DNA of 64,000 nucleotides from positions 79,013,887-79,077,886 of the forward strand of contig CM057225.1 in NCBI GenBank assembly GCA_029891385.1, read 5' to 3'. Positions 60,931 through 64,000 of the stretch are shown here, one piece after another. The stretch comes from Erythroxylum novogranatense. Its lineage: Eukaryota; Streptophyta; Magnoliopsida; Malpighiales; Erythroxylaceae. Position 1 is the first letter of the stretch, and every line of letters begins with the position of its first letter. The notes beneath the pieces are model-generated. The model made no database searches, was not told the origin of the DNA, and worked only from the letters and a program-made list of their open reading frames with translations. The position numbers and the translations under genes are program-made.

Positions 60931-61045
60931 GGCAAGGGGTTGTAGAATAAGGAAGCTAGGGTTTTTCAGAGGCAGGGAATTTGTATTTTAATTTATTAAC
61001 TACTTTAGTTTAAATGCTGATACTATTTATTAAAACGGCAACTGT
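60931..61045 (-). promoter_or_regulatory. Probable 5' UTR and proximal promoter of eRF3
   Basis: Sequence directly upstream of the ATG at 60930-60928 on the minus strand. The transcript start cannot be fixed; no strong TATA box at a clear distance was identified. Confidence 0.4.
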
Positions 61046-61330
61046 TTAGTCTTGAGTAGCCATTTCGAACAAATGTGGTGATTATTTGCATGTGGACTGC
61101 TTACAAGTAGAGTTAGCATTTGGTCCGGACCCAGTCCAACCTAACTGTCCCGTTGACTGGTTAGTCTTCAGTAGCCCATCCATAAGGATGTGGTGAATAT
61201 TTGTAGATTGGAATTTGGGCCCAGCCCAGTCCAGCCTGTTGATTGGTTAGTCTTGAGTAGCCCATCCGTGAGAATGTGGTGATTATTTGCACGTGGACTG
61301 CTCACAAGTACAGTTGTCATTTGGGCCTAA
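61046..61330. repeat. Three imperfect repeats upstream of eRF3
   Basis: Units starting near 61046, 61161 and 61246 share TTAGTCTTGAGTAGCCCATC, GATGTGGTGATTATTTG and, in two of them, GTGGACTGCTCACAAGTA. The middle unit is cut short. Confidence 0.8.
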
Positions 61331-61479
61331 CAAATATAAGAAAAATAATATCATTTTGATATTAAAAAATTAGTTCAAGCCGGACCGAGATGGGCTTGGG
61401 TTTCGGCTCTGGACTTACTACCTCACAAGTCACAACACTATACGAATGATGTTATGATTCTCTGAATACGTTGGGTCTA

Positions 61480-62040
61480 TTTTCAAAGCTTCATGTTTTT
61501 TACAATCTATTTATTTTTATTTATTTTCTATTTTCTATTTTCTATTTTTATTTTTATTTTCAATTTTCTATATTTGTTTTAAACTTAATAAAATTAAATT
61601 ATTAAATCAAATTTTGAATTATATATTTTGAAGATATTTTAAATATATTAATAATTATTTAATTAAATTAATTTATTTTAATTACCAAAACCTAAATAAA
61701 TTATTAAATACATTTTAATTAATTAATGAATTATAATATTATATTATATTATTTATAAATTTTATTAATAATTAATATATTTAAATATATTTAAAATGAA
61801 TATTTATTTTAATAAAACAAGATAATTTTTATCGATAATTTATTGGTAAATATTATATAAGAGATTAAAATAAATTTAATTAATTAAAAATTATCTTTAA
61901 GTTTTATCTAATATTTAATTGTCATTAATAATAAAATATAATTATATTAACATTAACAAGAAAAACATAAACTAAAAATAAAAACTAAAACTAAAATTAA
62001 AACCAAAATCTAAATAGAAAATAAAAGTAGAACTAAATAA
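61480..62040. other. AT-rich low-complexity stretch
   Basis: Almost only A and T, with TTTTCTATTTTCTATT and AATTAATTAA-like runs and AAACTAAAAC words. No gene or element end could be seen. Confidence 0.75.
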
Positions 62041-62369
62041 CCCCTTAGTTTTTTAACTATGATCCGTTTTCCTTTTTTTCTTTTTGGTGTGCCTTAATGG
62101 AAAGTTGAAAAATATAATAGCAATTTTGCATGAAAACGAGATAAAAATAAATATCAATACAAAAGTTTCTCAATCCCAAAGTGCATTATAAGAGAGAAAC
62201 TCAAGCTTCTCTCTAACCTCCTTTCCACACACCCAACCCGAACCCTAGATCTAAACTTTTACCATATGAGTACCTTAACCCTCTATTTTCTTCTTTCTTC
62301 TTCCTTTGGTGAACTGCAACACAAAGCTAAACAAAACAATAACAGATCTGAACTCTTACCATCCTCAAT

Positions 62370-63842
62370 TTGAATACTCTAGCCCTCTATTCCTTTCCAG
62401 CTTCTTTTTCCTTTGATAACCTACAAACAAACATCAATAGATTAAATTGGTTTCCATTACTTAATATGGAGACTAATTATCCACCATTACCTTCTACTTT
62501 TAAAACAACCACTTCCCCAAACCTTCATACTAAACCCTCCTATCCTTCCCAATCTTCTGCAGGCCACCCTTCTTCCCCATCCCCCTCTACAACTACCCCT
62601 CCCTCTTCCTCTACCATTCCTTCCAAACTTTCAGTCCCTATCGACAATGACATTGTTAGAGGATCTAGGAAGACATGGAAACAAGTCGTGGGAGATAGCT
62701 CTGACTCTTCCTTAGTTTCCAACCCTCCTATAGAGATTGAAGGAAAGCTAATGGGGGCACCTAGTCTAGACATTCTACAGGAAGGAGCTAGGACTTGGGA
62801 AGCTACTATTGTTGGTTTTTTAATGGATAAAAGGTCTGCTTTCCCAGTGAGACAAGCATGGAGTCAGAGAAACTGGAAAGGGAGAGGTCTAATAGAGGTA
62901 ATGCTTACAGAGGAGGATAACTTAATCTTTACTTTCTCTTCTAAATCAAAAGCTCAAAAAGTTATTGAAAAAGGCCCTTGGCACATCTCTCAACTCTCCT
63001 TATTTCTTCAAAATTAGCAACCGGACATGGAATTAGAAAAAATTAGAATGAAGAATATTCCTCTATGGGTGAATATTCACAACATTCCTTTAGAATATTG
63101 GACTACCAAGGGATTGAGTATGCTAATTAGTTACTTCGGCAAACCTCTATGGATGGATGAAAACACTATATTGAGGAAAAGAGTTGGATTTGTTCAGTTA
63201 TGTGTGAGTATGGATATTTCTAAGGAAATGAAAAATTGCATCCCTATCCTAAGGTTGGCAAATGAACACTCTCTTAGAGAGGATAAGGTTATGGTAACAT
63301 ACCAATAGAAACCATCTCTTAAAGCTCAAGGCAAAGAATGGAAACCTACAAGAAGAGTCTTCACTAGAGGAAACTATTGGGAGGTGATGGGTTTGAAAAA
63401 GTATATTTCGGCAACTAACAATGAATGTGAAAAGGCAAAACAAGTTCTTGAAAATCATGAATCAATTTAGGTTGGAAATGATTCTCTTAAAAATGGGGAG
63501 AGAATTCATGAAAGGAATAGTCCAGTTTCAAATTAGCAGGAAGGAGATCTTCGGGTACCATAAGGTGACCTAAATAAATCACAAAAGAATAAAGGGGAGA
63601 ATGTACTGGAAACTAGTGGAACTAATCAAAGTGAAGGAGTTCTTGATTCCCAACTGAGTGAACAAAGCCTACAAAAAGTTGATATGTAGAATGGAGGTTC
63701 TCAAGAGGAGCAGTTTGATTATTTCTTGGAAAAGTAACAAGATCAGTAGGAAAGGCTCCAAAGGGAAAAGTAATCTCCTATAACTCTGATTGTATGGAAT
63801 GTGCATGGAATAAATAATCCTTCTAAGCTCAATGCGATAAGG
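62370..63842 (+). pseudogene. LINE (non-LTR retrotransposon) ORF1 and start of ORF2, truncated
   Basis: ORF1 begins near 62370 or 62466 (METNYPPLPS) with a Ser/Pro/Thr-rich N-terminus. A DUF4283 domain follows: EATIVGFLMDKRSAFPVRQA, ISQLSLFLQN, IPLWVNIHNIPLEYWTTKGL and KRVGFVQLCVSMD. TAG codons at 63016 and 63307 stand where tryptophans are expected. After further stops, ITLIVWNVHGINNPSKLNA at about 63778 is the first motif of the ORF2 endonuclease. ORF2 is cut at 63842 by an LTR. ORF1 binds the element RNA and ORF2 copies it at the target. Zinc knuckles were not seen. Confidence 0.82.
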
Positions 63843-64000
63843 TGTTGGACCCTGATCTTTTATTGGACTTTAACATTGATAAATGACTATTAAATGAAAA
63901 AAATAAATAGTGAAAGTGTAAAAAGACTTTTGAATTGTATTGTATTTCATATATGTTTGATAAAAAGATGATGTAGTATGAAGTTGAACATGGCCTCGTC
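63843..64000 (+). mobile_element. Start of another LTR, cut by the window edge
   Basis: TGTTGGACCCTGATCTTTT begins exactly where the LINE endonuclease reading stops and resembles the first bases of the D LTRs (TGTTGGACCCTGATTTTTG). Only the first few bases match well, so it may be another family. Confidence 0.55.

Overview
The window looks like nuclear DNA of a flowering plant, most likely a eudicot. It has an intron-rich gene for the translation termination GTPase eRF3, with plant-style short exons and AT-rich introns. It also has Tekay/Del-type Ty3-gypsy chromoviruses, a BED-finger hAT transposase, a Ty1-copia element, TRIM-like miniature elements and a LINE with a DUF4283-type ORF1. No ribosomal RNA, tRNA, CRISPR or bacterial-type operon was seen. 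The species cannot be named from the sequence.

Left part (1-40881): one hAT transposase pseudogene is split by a nested stack of retrotransposons. The left piece is 1208-2333 and the right piece is 39872-40881. A chromovirus (element A, 2334-39866, target duplication GTTTC) lies between them, and removing it restores one reading frame. A is itself split twice in its integrase: by a second chromovirus (element B, 9142-19077, duplication GAGGT) and by a reverse-oriented solo LTR (element C, 19406-35929, duplication ATATT). C is split by element D (21910-35607), a non-autonomous element with very long LTRs (about 4.3 kb once later insertions are removed) and only 672 bases between them. Each D LTR carries a further solo LTR: a reverse B-like one at 22693-25158 and a probable copia one at 29660-31553. 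A cut-off reverse LTR of the D family occupies 1-1207. The insertion order can be read directly: hAT, then A, then B and C, then D, then the two solo LTRs.

Middle and right part (40882-60930): AT-rich sequence without a recognised gene is followed by a compact LTR element carrying only a gag fragment (43116-45211, TR-GAG type). Its end lies 325 bases past the eRF3 stop codon. eRF3 runs on the minus strand from 60930 to 45536 in 19 coding exons and encodes 534 residues. Its reading frame is intact in every exon I could join. One intron holds a whole copia element (47129-52085, antisense), two others hold TRIM LTR remains, and one pair of 54-base exons arose by tandem duplication.

Far right (60931-64000): a short repeat-bearing upstream region and an AT-rich stretch lead to a degraded LINE (ORF1 from about 62370). 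The LINE is broken at the start of its endonuclease by another LTR that begins at 63843 and runs off the window. Apart from eRF3, every coding region seen is a transposable-element relic with stops or frameshifts.
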